Assembly: GCF_003261235.1 (NCBI RefSeq)
Contig: NZ_CP030085.1
Coordinates: 558,001-622,000 of the forward strand
Reading direction: 5' to 3'
Length of the DNA: 64,000 nucleotides
DNA from: Polynucleobacter paneuropaeus
Lineage (GTDB): Bacteria > Pseudomonadota > Gammaproteobacteria > Burkholderiales > Burkholderiaceae
Within the stretch, counting starts at the first letter, position 1. The number at the start of each line of letters is the position of its first letter. Positions 32,733 to 41,667 of this stretch are shown piece after piece. The notes beneath the pieces are model-generated. The model ran no database searches and was not told where the DNA came from. It saw only the letters and a program-made list of their open reading frames with translations. Made by a program: the position numbers and the translations under genes.

Positions 32733-33860
32733 TTAGGCTGCGCCAATATTTTTGACAAAACCATGCTGGGCTTTAGCAAGTAAATCAGGATGATTTTGCG
32801 TAAAGGCGAGCATGCGCTCAATACAAGCTAGGGCCTCAGAGCGGGTGGGCTCTGGAACCAGAATCTCACCAGAATGTTTCTCTAAGCAATCCAGAATTCC
32901 CTGAAGACCATTCATGGCCATCCAAGGGCAGTGAGCACAGCTTTTGCAGGTTGCGCTGTTGCCGGCAGTGGGTGCTTCAATCAGTTTCTTATGGGGCGCC
33001 AGTTGACGCATGCGATGCAAGATGCCGTTATCAGTGGCCACAATGTATTCAGCAGCGCTACCTTCGACGACGGCTTTAATCATGGCTGAAGTTGAACCCA
33101 CGACATCCGCTAAATCAACAACAGCCTGGGGTGATTCAGGATGAACGAGAACCATGGCATTCGGATGTTTGGCTTTTAAGGTCGCCAGCTCCTCAGCCCG
33201 GAATTCATCGTGGACAATACAGGCACCATTCCAAAGCAACATGTCAGCCCCAGTTTGTTCCTGTATATATCTACCCAAGTGGCGATCGGGCGCCCACAGT
33301 ATTTTTTTACCTTCAAGTTTGAGTTGATGCACGATCGCTAAAGCGCAGGAACTGGTGACCATCCAATCGGCTTGGGTTTTAACCGCAGCGCTGGTATTGG
33401 CATAAACAACCACTACACGATCGGGATGTTTTGCTCTAAAGGCAGCAAACTCATCAGCAGGGCAACCTAAATCGAGAGAGCAGGTGGCATCTAAGTCAGG
33501 CATGAAGATACGTTTCTCTGGACTGAGAATCTTCGCAGTCTCACCCATAAAACGCACGCCAGCTACGATCAAATTCTTGGCAGAATGGTTCTTGCCAAAG
33601 CGAGCCATCTCAAGCGAATCCGCTACATAGCCACCAGTGGCCATCGCCAGATCTTGAATATCGCCATCAACGTAATAGTGAGCGACCAGTGCAGCATCTT
33701 TTTCCACCAATAGTTGCTTAATTCTCTCAATCACAGCTGCTTTGGGCGCGCCATCTAGATGGGGAGGCGTTTTAGCCCAAGCCTGAGCAATACAGGTGGC
33801 ACCAGAAGCATCCTGCTGGGGGTAATCAAAGGAAATTGGGGTGTCAATCACATTGGGCAT
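32733..33860 (-). CDS. nadA: Quinolinate synthase A
   Basis: It condenses iminoaspartate with dihydroxyacetone phosphate using a 4Fe-4S cluster. Candidate cluster cysteines lie in DLDATCSLDLGCP, in VTSSCALAI and in ATCKSCAHCPWMAMN. HYYVDGDIQDLA and VRFMGETAKIL match NadA. Translation is drawn from MPNVIDT (375 aa); an ATG eight codons earlier is possible and neither has a strong ribosome site. It is first in the nadA-nadC pair. The NadB partner is on the opposite strand about 4 kb away. Confidence 0.94.
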   Translation of the reverse strand: MPNVIDTPISFDYPQQDASGATCIAQAWAKTPPHLDGAPKAAVIERIKQLLVEKDAALVAHYYVDGDIQDLAMATGGYVADSLEMARFGKNHSAKNLIVAGVRFMGETAKILSPEKRIFMPDLDATCSLDLGCPADEFAAFRAKHPDRVVVVYANTSAAVKTQADWMVTSSCALAIVHQLKLEGKKILWAPDRHLGRYIQEQTGADMLLWNGACIVHDEFRAEELATLKAKHPNAMVLVHPESPQAVVDLADVVGSTSAMIKAVVEGSAAEYIVATDNGILHRMRQLAPHKKLIEAPTAGNSATCKSCAHCPWMAMNGLQGILDCLEKHSGEILVPEPTRSEALACIERMLAFTQNHPDLLAKAQHGFVKNIGAA

Positions 33861-34064
33861 AGGTAATCTTAACCTGCCTGCCATATATACGCATTGAATG
33901 GAGGAAGGGAAGTAGTAAAAATGAAAAACTTCAACAGCGCAGCTATAGGCTATGAAAGCACTGCTATCCTGATTGATAGGAGACGCTTATCAATGGCCTG
34001 CGATTAAAATATCGTTTAAAACGACGTCTTAGGCATTTTTCTGAAAGTAGTAATATTCGAAATA

Positions 34065-35489
34065 ATGAAATACGCCAACGAACTATTTTTTGCCGCGCTT
34101 TCCCTAATCATGTGGGGCCTGGTTTTTGGTTCAAAATATTTAATCTCAGTAAAGAAAATTATTCAACCTGAGGGATTTTGGTACTTAGCTCTTATTTTAG
34201 AGGCATCTAGCTTTACTTTCTTTGCTATTGCCCCAGTTATTCACATAGGGCTCCTTACATTAGCAAATACTTTTCTTCTTGGCGGCTATATCTACTTAGC
34301 ATCCTATTGCCGCTCTCTAAGTCGACCCATCTCGCGAAAATTTAAATGGGGAGCCTTGCTTGCACTGCTGATTATTGGACTGATATTTCAATATCTTATG
34401 CAACGAGGGACATTTGTGCAAAGGGTAGGCTTCGTTATGGTATTGACTGACCTAGCGATTATTTGGCAATTAATTGAATTGAAGCACCTTAATAAATCTC
34501 GCACTGATTTGCCAATATTTTTAATATTCACCTTGTGTGGAGAATTCATATTCGTCACGACGAGATTGATCATCCTTTTTTATATTGATCCGCCATCTTT
34601 TATTCACCTATATGATGAGCCATCTTTGACTGCAGCGGTACGGTGGATTTTATTTTCATTAACAACTCTTTCTTATATAGCAATTATTGACTATTCAATG
34701 AGAAAAATTACCATTGAAAATACTCAAACTAATAGAGAAAACCAAAAAATTACTGAACTCTTAAAAGAAAAAGAGCGCTTGATATATGGTTTGATGAAGG
34801 CTAATAAGACTGCAGCTACTGGGGCCCTATCAGCCTCTATTGCCCACGAACTCAACCAACCACTCGGTGCATCGAATCTCAATATTCAGTATCTGAAGAT
34901 GAAGCTGGAAAAAGGCGCGCTCAATCCCGAGTTAGGTAAAGAAATTCTAGATTCTTTGGAGCAAGATAATCAGAGAGCAGCAACTATCGTTAAATCCCTA
35001 AGGTCTATCTTCACCAAAGTGGAGGTGCGCCCTCAAAGACTCCAGGTCGGCGAGCTGATCTCTCGAGTACTCGATATTGTGAAGCCAGAACTTAAAGCAA
35101 AGAACATTCAGATTCAGCTGCGAGTCGATGAAAGATTGGTTATTGAAGCTAACTCCGCTGAAGTAGAGCAAGTCCTACTTAATCTCATTAATAATGCGAT
35201 TCAGGCCCTAGCCAACTCGGGGCGCTTAGCGCGCAGAATCTCGATTGAGGCTCGTCAAGTGGGTGATGTGACCCAGTTGAGTGTGGCTGATAACGGTGAC
35301 GGGGTAGACCATGAATACCGACCTCACTTATTCGAACTTCTAAGCACTACTAAGCAGACGGGTATGGGCTTAGGCCTGTGGCTATGTAAACATATCATCA
35401 CCCGCTATGGGGGCAAGATTCTTTATGAGGATGTCCCGGGCGGTGGAGCGCGGTTTACTGTGGAATTCCCCCCCCGGCCTAACTATTAG
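34065..35489 (+). CDS. Membrane sensor histidine kinase
   Basis: Seven or so hydrophobic segments fill the first 210 residues, a multi-span sensor without an obvious periplasmic domain. A short coiled linker follows, then a HisKA domain with the phosphorylated His in SASIAHELNQPLGAS, and an ATPase domain with LLNLINNAIQAL (N box), VADNGDGV (G1) and GMGLGLWLCK (G2). The HELNQPL form is typical of FixL/TodS-type kinases that pair with FixJ-like regulators, and such a regulator is encoded convergently 370 bp away. It has 474 residues; the stimulus is unknown. Confidence 0.92.
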   Translation: MKYANELFFAALSLIMWGLVFGSKYLISVKKIIQPEGFWYLALILEASSFTFFAIAPVIHIGLLTLANTFLLGGYIYLASYCRSLSRPISRKFKWGALLALLIIGLIFQYLMQRGTFVQRVGFVMVLTDLAIIWQLIELKHLNKSRTDLPIFLIFTLCGEFIFVTTRLIILFYIDPPSFIHLYDEPSLTAAVRWILFSLTTLSYIAIIDYSMRKITIENTQTNRENQKITELLKEKERLIYGLMKANKTAATGALSASIAHELNQPLGASNLNIQYLKMKLEKGALNPELGKEILDSLEQDNQRAATIVKSLRSIFTKVEVRPQRLQVGELISRVLDIVKPELKAKNIQIQLRVDERLVIEANSAEVEQVLLNLINNAIQALANSGRLARRISIEARQVGDVTQLSVADNGDGVDHEYRPHLFELLSTTKQTGMGLGLWLCKHIITRYGGKILYEDVPGGGARFTVEFPPRPNY

Positions 35490-35528
35490 CTCCAAGGGGA
35501 ATTGACTAGTTTTATGAGGACGCCGATT

Positions 35529-35870
35529 ATGGGTCTCCATTACTGGATCCATATGAACCTAGCTGAAATTCAATCCTTTAGGCAAATCGGTAAGCGCTTG
35601 CGCCATGCTAGAGAGGCGCGCGGTCTTTCTTTGCCCTCACTTGCGAGTACTTGTGGGTTAAAAATTCAGGAGTTGGTTCGCATTGAAAACGGAGAGCTCT
35701 TGGGCTTCAAGCAGGCGCCAGAAAATACCTTGAGTAACGCAGAGGTTTATGCCAAAGTACTTGATCTCGAATTGACTGCTATTAGCTCTCAGTCACCATC
35801 AGAATTGAGTGATCCAAATGAAACTTTTATTCCAGTCTTTCTCAGGAAAAAGTCAGTAGTTCAGTTCTGA
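35529..35870 (+). CDS. Helix-turn-helix (XRE-like) protein, 113 aa
   Basis: The region IGKRLRHAREARGLSLPSLASTCGLK followed by ELVRIENGE, split here as two visible blocks, is an XRE/RodZ-type helix-turn-helix. The remainder is short and unrecognised. The start is uncertain; this ATG is favoured because GAGGA lies 8 nt ahead, while other in-frame starts lie 15 nt upstream and 24 nt downstream. It follows the kinase gene by about 40 nt and overlaps the end of the convergent regulator gene by 10 bp, so it may belong to the same signalling system. Confidence 0.6.
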   Translation: MGLHYWIHMNLAEIQSFRQIGKRLRHAREARGLSLPSLASTCGLKIQELVRIENGELLGFKQAPENTLSNAEVYAKVLDLELTAISSQSPSELSDPNETFIPVFLRKKSVVQF

Positions 35871-36478
35871 TCTAAATCAGCCTCTAGGTATTTTTTCACC
35901 AAGTCTTGCATTGAAGTAACCTGCATTTTTTCAATCACTCTGGCTTTGTGAACCTTGATAGTCGCCTTAGAAATTCCTAGTTGTTCCGCAATTTCTTTAT
36001 TTAAAAAGCCCTTGACTAGTAGAGCGGAGACTTCTTTCTCTCTTGGGGTGAGTAAGTCATAGTTCTTCTTGGTTTCAATCTCTTTTGCAATGCTCTTGAA
36101 TTGCTGCTTATCAAACTTCAATGCTTCGTTAATGGCTTGGAGCAATTCCTCTAAATTAAAAGGCTTGAACAAGAAATCTACCGCGCCGTTCTTCAGGGCT
36201 TGCACAATTTGATGGGGATGACTCTGACCACTAATAAAAACGATCGGCGTTTTACGTCCCAAGCTGACTAATTGCTTTTGTAGATCAAGACCTGTGATGT
36301 CGGGCATTTGCATATCAAGCAGAATGACTGCAGGAGAAATCGGTAAAGATTTTTCTAAGAAGTCGGATGCGCTGGCGTACTCTTGAACCTGATAGCCAAC
36401 TTCATCTAGCATTCTTCCCAGGGAAGTGCGCATCGACTCATCATCGTCAATGAGGTAGACGTGTCCAATGTCAGACAT
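35861..36478 (-). CDS. Two-component response regulator, FixJ/NarL type
   Basis: A receiver domain fills residues 1-125, with acidic residues in LIDDDESM, the phospho-acceptor Asp in ILLDMQMPDITG and the lysine in FLFKPF. A LuxR-type helix-turn-helix follows (LTPREKEVSALL, then IAEQLGISKATIKVHKARV). It has 205 residues. It is the likely partner of the HELNQPL-type kinase encoded on the other strand, the two genes meeting tail to tail around the small helix-turn-helix gene. Confidence 0.93.
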   Translation of the reverse strand: MSDIGHVYLIDDDESMRTSLGRMLDEVGYQVQEYASASDFLEKSLPISPAVILLDMQMPDITGLDLQKQLVSLGRKTPIVFISGQSHPHQIVQALKNGAVDFLFKPFNLEELLQAINEALKFDKQQFKSIAKEIETKKNYDLLTPREKEVSALLVKGFLNKEIAEQLGISKATIKVHKARVIEKMQVTSMQDLVKKYLEADLDQN

Positions 36479-36634
36479 AAGCGTGCAAAAGTAATAAATT
36501 CATTAAGGCGAATGTAATAAATTCATCCTAAGAAGGATATTAGCTTAAGGGCTAACATCAATCTCGCAAGTAGGTTAAATGCTAAAATTAGCATTAATTT
36601 CAGTAGCTTAGAACATATCCACACCGACTTTTAT

Positions 36635-36925
36635 ATGAATAACTCCTTACCTAATGCCCTGCAATTAAAAAGAGTAGGGCTTGTAGCTATCACCCTCTGC
36701 GCTACATTCTCACAACCCTTAAATGCCTTGAAGACTGGCGATAGCATTGGCTTTGCAGTAGCGCTGCAGGGCGGTGCTTTTTCGGTAGCGCGGTTTAGTT
36801 TGCAAGGCGCCTTACCGGCGATTCAGAAGGCGATTGATGAGGCTGCCAGAAAGAAGATGCCACCAGCCCCTAATCAGCAGATGGTTCCACAGAATCGTCC
36901 TGGTTTCAAGGACATCACGCTATGA
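36635..36925 (+). CDS. Hypothetical protein, 96 aa, probably exported
   Basis: Residues about 12-32 form a hydrophobic segment that looks like a signal peptide (VGLVAITLCATFSQPLNA). The rest is short, with SIGFAVALQGGAFSVARFSLQGALPAI and a lysine/proline-rich tail. No family is recognised. It overlaps the next gene by 4 nt (ATGA), so the two are co-translated. Confidence 0.6.
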   Translation: MNNSLPNALQLKRVGLVAITLCATFSQPLNALKTGDSIGFAVALQGGAFSVARFSLQGALPAIQKAIDEAARKKMPPAPNQQMVPQNRPGFKDITL

Positions 36926-37491
36926 GCATTAAGCAATTTAATGCCACCTACCTAGCGCCAGATGATCGGCTGCTTTTTCGCTTTAATACCTTAGAAGATG
37001 CCGAGTTCCGCTTCTGGCTCACGCGTCGGGTAACGCTCTTTATTCTGGCAGCGACTTCTCATCTGATCGTGAGGAACCTCGAGCAAACCCATTCACCAGA
37101 GGCTGCTAAAGCCATTGCCGATTTTGAAAAAGAGGCTGTTCAGGTTAGCAAGGGCGGTACTACAGGAGAAAGTCAAAATACCCCAAACGATCAATACCAG
37201 CCAGGCGGTAAATACCCCCTTGGTGCAGATCCTTTATTGGTGATGGATGTGAAGTGCACATTGGAGAAACAAGGTCTTGAAGACCTGCTCTCCATGGATT
37301 TGGTATTACCTGGTGGCGCCAATATCAATCTCAAAATGGCAGGCCCAACCTTACAAGCTATGTGTGTGTTACTCAATCAACTACGCGAACATGCCTCATG
37401 GGGCGAAGTGCCCCAAGTGTTAGATGTAGCAATATCGGGTTCAAACACCGAAACTGATACACCCGAGTCTAATAAGCCTTTAATGCACTAG
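36922..37491 (+). CDS. Hypothetical protein, 189 aa
   Basis: I do not recognise a named family. The start, DRLLFRFNTLEDAEFRFWLTRR, is distinctive and resembles uncharacterised betaproteobacterial proteins. No signal peptide or membrane helix is seen. The second half has PLLVMDVKCTLEK and DLVLPGGANINLKMAGPTLQAM, probably beta strands. It is coupled to the upstream 96-residue gene and converges on the phosphomannomutase gene with a 4-bp overlap. Confidence 0.65.
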   Translation: MSIKQFNATYLAPDDRLLFRFNTLEDAEFRFWLTRRVTLFILAATSHLIVRNLEQTHSPEAAKAIADFEKEAVQVSKGGTTGESQNTPNDQYQPGGKYPLGADPLLVMDVKCTLEKQGLEDLLSMDLVLPGGANINLKMAGPTLQAMCVLLNQLREHASWGEVPQVLDVAISGSNTETDTPESNKPLMH

Positions 37492-38873
37492 AAGGGTAGC
37501 TTGGCATCAGGCTTAGCAGCTAAGAGCACAGCCTTAAACTCCCCCTGAATACGGGCAATCGCTTCCTCAGTATCTGCTTCAAAACGCATCACGACAACTG
37601 GGGTGGTATTTGATGGCCGAGCCAAGCCAAAACCATCAGCGTATTCGACTCTGACACCATCAATCGTATTGATTGATTCTGAAGTAGGGAACTTAGCATT
37701 AGCTTTAATCACCTCGAGTAATTCAAATGGCTCACCTTCGGCGCAGGCCAGTTGCAACTCAGGGGTGCAAATGGCATTTGGCAGATTGTTTAAAGTTTGA
37801 TTCGGATCTTTTTCTTTAGACAGAATTTCTAGTAGACGAGCTCCGGTATAAAGACCGTCATCAAAGCCAAACCAACGGTCCTTGAAGAAGATATGACCAC
37901 TCATCTCACCAGCGAGTGGGGCGCCTGTTTCTTTGAGCTTGGCTTTCACTAGGGAGTGACCCGTTTTCCACATCAATGGCTCGCCACCATGTTGCTTAAC
38001 CCAGGTAGCTAGGTTGCGGGTGCACTTCACGTCGTAAATAATCTGCCCACCAGGATTTCGAGAGAGAACATCCTTGGCAAATAACATCATTTGACGGTCA
38101 GGGAAAATCACTTGACCATCTTTAGTCACTACGCCCAAACGATCTGCATCGCCATCAAAGGCTAAGCCGAGCTCATTGTCAGTAGTCTGTAAGTTTTTAA
38201 TCAGATCTTGTAGGTTCTCGATATGGGCTGGATCTGGGTGATGATTTGGAAAGTGACCATCAACCTCGCAAAAGAGCTCTTGCACTTCACAGCCCAAAGC
38301 GCGGAATAATTGACCAGCAAATGCGCCACCAACACCATTGCCGCAATCAACTGCAATCTTCATTGGACGAGCCAGTTTCACATCACCAACAATATGCTTG
38401 AGGTACATCGGGAAGATGTCAAAGGTAGAGCGAGCGCCTTGACCTGTTACAAACTCCTTGTTCTCAATGCGCTTGCGTAGTTTCTGAATCTGCTCGCCAT
38501 AAATCGCAGCGCCACCGAGCACCATCTTGAAGCCGTTGTAATTGGGCGGGTTGTGACTGCCAGTAATCATTACGCCAGACTTAGGTTTCTTGCCATTGAG
38601 CGTCTGGTTGGCAGCAAAGTAGACCATCGGAGTAGCTACCATTCCAAGGTCGATCACATTCATACCAGTCGAGAGTAGACCTTCTGTTAAGGCGGCAATT
38701 AAGCTAGGGCCAGATAGGCGACCATCACGACCAATCACGACCTCAGTCTCACCGAGTTCACGCATCTCAGTACCAAGTGCTTGGCCAATCAGTTTGGCAA
38801 TCGATGGATCTAGAGTCTCATCGATGATGCCGCGAATATCATAAGCCTTGAAGATAGATGGGGAGAGTTGCAT
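37488..38873 (-). CDS. manB: Phosphomannomutase/phosphoglucomutase
   Basis: It moves phosphate between C6 and C1 of mannose or glucose, feeding nucleotide-sugar and exopolysaccharide synthesis. The phosphoserine loop is in ITGSHNPPNYNG, the magnesium site in FDGDADRLG, and the sugar-recognition loop in GEMSGHIFF. It has 461 residues, the size of bifunctional AlgC/ManB enzymes. It lies 32 bp downstream of pgi on the same strand; both enzymes use hexose phosphates. Confidence 0.94.
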   Translation of the reverse strand: MQLSPSIFKAYDIRGIIDETLDPSIAKLIGQALGTEMRELGETEVVIGRDGRLSGPSLIAALTEGLLSTGMNVIDLGMVATPMVYFAANQTLNGKKPKSGVMITGSHNPPNYNGFKMVLGGAAIYGEQIQKLRKRIENKEFVTGQGARSTFDIFPMYLKHIVGDVKLARPMKIAVDCGNGVGGAFAGQLFRALGCEVQELFCEVDGHFPNHHPDPAHIENLQDLIKNLQTTDNELGLAFDGDADRLGVVTKDGQVIFPDRQMMLFAKDVLSRNPGGQIIYDVKCTRNLATWVKQHGGEPLMWKTGHSLVKAKLKETGAPLAGEMSGHIFFKDRWFGFDDGLYTGARLLEILSKEKDPNQTLNNLPNAICTPELQLACAEGEPFELLEVIKANAKFPTSESINTIDGVRVEYADGFGLARPSNTTPVVVMRFEADTEEAIARIQGEFKAVLLAAKPDAKLPF

Positions 38874-38905
38874 GATTAGCCTGCTAGATGGAATAAGAGA
38901 AATAA

Positions 38906-40390
38906 TTAACTATTGAGATAGTTAATACGGGCTGCAGTGACGTCATCAATGCTGTCACCCGCCTCAATGGCATCTGAACCACTGGCCAATGCCTGCTCAA
39001 TTGGTTTGGCAAGGACTTTGCCAAGCTCAACACCGGGCTGATCAAAGCTATTGATATTCCAGAGGGCACCTAAAGCAACAGTGCGATTTTCATAAAGAGC
39101 GAGGAGAGCGCCAAGATAGAAGGCGTTGAGCTCTGGCAAGAGGAGTAAGTTACTTGGACGCTTACCGGGGTAAACCTCATTTGGATTTTTGGCATCTTTA
39201 CCGTGGGCCAAAGCCTGAGCTTGCGCTAAACAATTGGACAGAAGGATGCGATGATGGGCGACTGCCTCAGGTCGATCACTCATGGGTTTACGAACCGCAA
39301 TGAAGTCAATCGGAATGGTCTCGGTACCCTGATGAAAGAGCTGAAAGTAGGAGTGCTGGGCATTACTACCGGAGCTACCAAATACTACTGGTGAAGAAAA
39401 CTTTACTGGCTTGCCATCACGACCAACACGCTTGCCATTACTTTCCATATCAAGCTGCTGTAACCATTTTGGAAACCCATCTAGCGCATCGGCATATGGA
39501 ATCGCTGCAAAAGATTTGATGTCATGGGTCTGTTGCTGATATAAAAGTGCTAAGGCCATGATGACAGGAAGGCTCTCCTCTAGGGGCGCACTCCTAAAAT
39601 GCAAATCCATTGCGTGCGCACCCGCCAAGAAATCTTGGAAAGTCTTAAAGCCATACTGCAAAGCAATCGGGAGCCCCACCGCAGACCAAACCGAGTAGCG
39701 ACCGCCTACCCAATCCCAGAAGGGGTAGATATTGTCTTCTTCAATACCAAAGGTTTTAGCAGCGGCAATATTGGCAGTGACAGCAAATAAGGAGTGTGCA
39801 ATTTGTCCGCTGGTGCAATCGTTGTCTTTGAGCCAGTTCACCACCGCTTTAGCATTCATGGTGGTTTCTAAAGTCGTAAAGGACTTTGAAACAATAATGA
39901 CACGGGTGCTATTGGGTTGAGCGCGTTGCAAAATACGAGCCAATTCTGCAGTATCAATATTAGATAAAAAGTGCATGCGCATGCCGCGGCTCTGAAGTCC
40001 AGGAACATGTGAGAGGGCTTCAATTGCTAGGCGCGGACCAAAGTCTGAGCCCCCAATGCCAATATGAATTACATCGGTAACGCCGACCCATTGATTGCAC
40101 AGTGAATCAATGCGACGCCAGACATCGCTGACCGCCGGCATGACATCTTCACCGTCTAATAGCACAGGAGATTTCGATAAATTACGCAGAGCAGAGTGCA
40201 GGGCGGCCCGATTCTCACTGGCATTGACATGTTTGCCCGCAAAGAGATCGGTAATAAATTGTTCTAATCCAGACTTGTGTGCCTGAGCAAATAGACCATC
40301 CCAGGCCTGAGCATCAATGCCTTGATAGGCCGTGTCTAGAATGACATCTACAGCAGTATGAATGGGATTCGCAGAGGGTTTAGAGGGCAT
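38906..40390 (-). CDS. pgi: Glucose-6-phosphate isomerase
   Basis: It interconverts glucose-6-phosphate and fructose-6-phosphate in the cytoplasm. VIHIGIGGSDFGPRLA and VFGSSGSNAQHSYFQLFHQG are the phosphosugar-binding and active-site blocks, and QPGVELGK carries the catalytic lysine. At 494 aa it is shorter than the E. coli enzyme (549 aa) but no catalytic block is missing. It is transcribed together with manB. Confidence 0.95.
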   Translation of the reverse strand: MPSKPSANPIHTAVDVILDTAYQGIDAQAWDGLFAQAHKSGLEQFITDLFAGKHVNASENRAALHSALRNLSKSPVLLDGEDVMPAVSDVWRRIDSLCNQWVGVTDVIHIGIGGSDFGPRLAIEALSHVPGLQSRGMRMHFLSNIDTAELARILQRAQPNSTRVIIVSKSFTTLETTMNAKAVVNWLKDNDCTSGQIAHSLFAVTANIAAAKTFGIEEDNIYPFWDWVGGRYSVWSAVGLPIALQYGFKTFQDFLAGAHAMDLHFRSAPLEESLPVIMALALLYQQQTHDIKSFAAIPYADALDGFPKWLQQLDMESNGKRVGRDGKPVKFSSPVVFGSSGSNAQHSYFQLFHQGTETIPIDFIAVRKPMSDRPEAVAHHRILLSNCLAQAQALAHGKDAKNPNEVYPGKRPSNLLLLPELNAFYLGALLALYENRTVALGALWNINSFDQPGVELGKVLAKPIEQALASGSDAIEAGDSIDDVTAARINYLNS

Positions 40391-40497
40391 TTATCGATTT
40401 TATCAATATAGGGTGACAAAGCCCTAAATGCCTGAAAAGACGGGGATTTAGGCAAGATTGGGCAAAAGTTCTTTATAATTTGCCACTTCACTGCAAA

Positions 40498-40587
40498 GGA
40501 AGAGTGGCAGAGCGGTTGAATGCACCAGTCTTGAAAACTGGCGAGGATGAAAGTCCTCCGTGAGTTCGAATCTCACCTCTTCCGCCA
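40498..40587 (+). tRNA. tRNA-Ser (anticodon UGA)
   Basis: Acceptor arms GGAAGAG and CTCTTCC, then discriminator G and encoded CCA. The anticodon stem CCAGT/ACTGG holds CTTGAAA, giving UGA, and a long variable arm is present. TATAAT at 40474-40479 is a good -10 element. Its 3' end differs enough from the GGA isoacceptor that only the latter carries the island. Confidence 0.97.
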
Positions 40588-40590
40588 AAG

Positions 40591-40612
40591 CCATCCTGCA
40601 AGGTGGTTTTTT
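40591..40612 (+). terminator. Terminator after tRNA-Ser(UGA)
   Basis: CCATC pairs with GGTGG (one T-G) around CTGCAA, followed by six T. It abuts the stop of the convergent LysR gene. Confidence 0.65.
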
Positions 40613-41534
40613 ATTCCGACTTGCCTGTCTCAATACCCTTCCACCATTCACCCTTAAATTGGCCCTGTAGCCAATCAATGCATTGACTAACTTTAGTTGG
40701 AAGGTGTTTTGGTGATGAAAATACTGCATGCATTTCTTGAGTGGGTAGTGACCAGTCCTCCATAACGGGTTTAAGCACCTTATCTTTTACTGATTGGTGG
40801 GCCATATACCAAGGAACTACTGCTAAGCCCATGCCAGCTCTAGCTGCAGCCAAAATCGATGATAAGTTATTGGAGGTGAATGGGCCTTTAACTTCAATCG
40901 TTTCATTTTTATCTGCTTCTTTGGTAAAGCTCCATCGGTGATCGCCTTGAACCGTTGTATAGATTAAAGCTTGATGATGACGAATATCCTCAGGATGTTT
41001 TGGTGCGGGATGTTCTTTAAGGTATTTTGGGTTTGCTACCAGGACCCAGGGGTTTAAGCCTAAAAACCGGGAGCCGAGTGAAGAATCTGGCAAACGACGC
41101 ATGCGGATGGCTAAATCAACTCCTTGCTCGACCAGATTGATGTAGCGGTCATCCATATTGAGGTTGACTTCTAGATCGGGGTGATGCTCCATAAATTTCA
41201 GAATGGATGGCATGAGGACGCGTCGTCCAAACGCAACTGAGGAGCTCACGGTGAGTTTGCCGCGAACCTTTGATTGCATTAGGGACGCTAAGTCATCGGC
41301 CTCTTCAATTTCTCTTGCAATCCCCTTGCACTTTTCGTAGTAAATCTTTCCGATTTCGGTGGGTGTGACACCTCTTGTACTGCGGTGCAGCAAAAGTGTG
41401 CCCAAGCGTTTTTCCATGCTGGCAACAAATTTAGTTGCGGTCGGCTGGGTGATGCCAAAGTCCTCTGCGGCCTTGCTAAATGAGCCTGTTTCAACCACTC
41501 GAATAAAGAGCGAGATACCTTGTACGCGATCCAT
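40611..41534 (-). CDS. LysR-family transcriptional regulator
   Basis: The N-terminal winged helix-turn-helix is in VETGSFSKAAEDFGITQPTATK, followed by the linker helix and a type 2 periplasmic-binding-like effector domain (VNLNMDDRYINLVEQGVDLAIRMR). It has 307 residues. It is divergently transcribed from gcl-hyi, the classic layout for a LysR regulator of the neighbouring catabolic operon. A perfect TATTCC-N5-GGAATA palindrome lies between them. The inducer is likely glyoxylate or a related metabolite, by context only. Confidence 0.92.
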   Translation of the reverse strand: MDRVQGISLFIRVVETGSFSKAAEDFGITQPTATKFVASMEKRLGTLLLHRSTRGVTPTEIGKIYYEKCKGIAREIEEADDLASLMQSKVRGKLTVSSSVAFGRRVLMPSILKFMEHHPDLEVNLNMDDRYINLVEQGVDLAIRMRRLPDSSLGSRFLGLNPWVLVANPKYLKEHPAPKHPEDIRHHQALIYTTVQGDHRWSFTKEADKNETIEVKGPFTSNNLSSILAAARAGMGLAVVPWYMAHQSVKDKVLKPVMEDWSLPTQEMHAVFSSPKHLPTKVSQCIDWLQGQFKGEWWKGIETGKSE

Positions 41535-41571
41535 GTTCTATCTTTTTGATTGGAATGAAGACTTTTTACAC

Positions 41572-41588
41572 TATTCCACCACGGAATA
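41572..41588. promoter_or_regulatory. Palindrome between the LysR gene and gcl, probable operator
   Basis: TATTCC-N5-GGAATA is a perfect 6-bp inverted repeat centred in the 133-bp divergent intergenic region. A further GGAAT half-site is at 41552-41556. Size and position suit a LysR-type site. Confidence 0.55.
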
Positions 41589-41667
41589 CTAGATATAGAT
41601 TTGATGAGGTTCTCAAGCGGCCCTAATTTGAAGATGATTCGTTCATAACAAATTTAGGAGATGAGTC

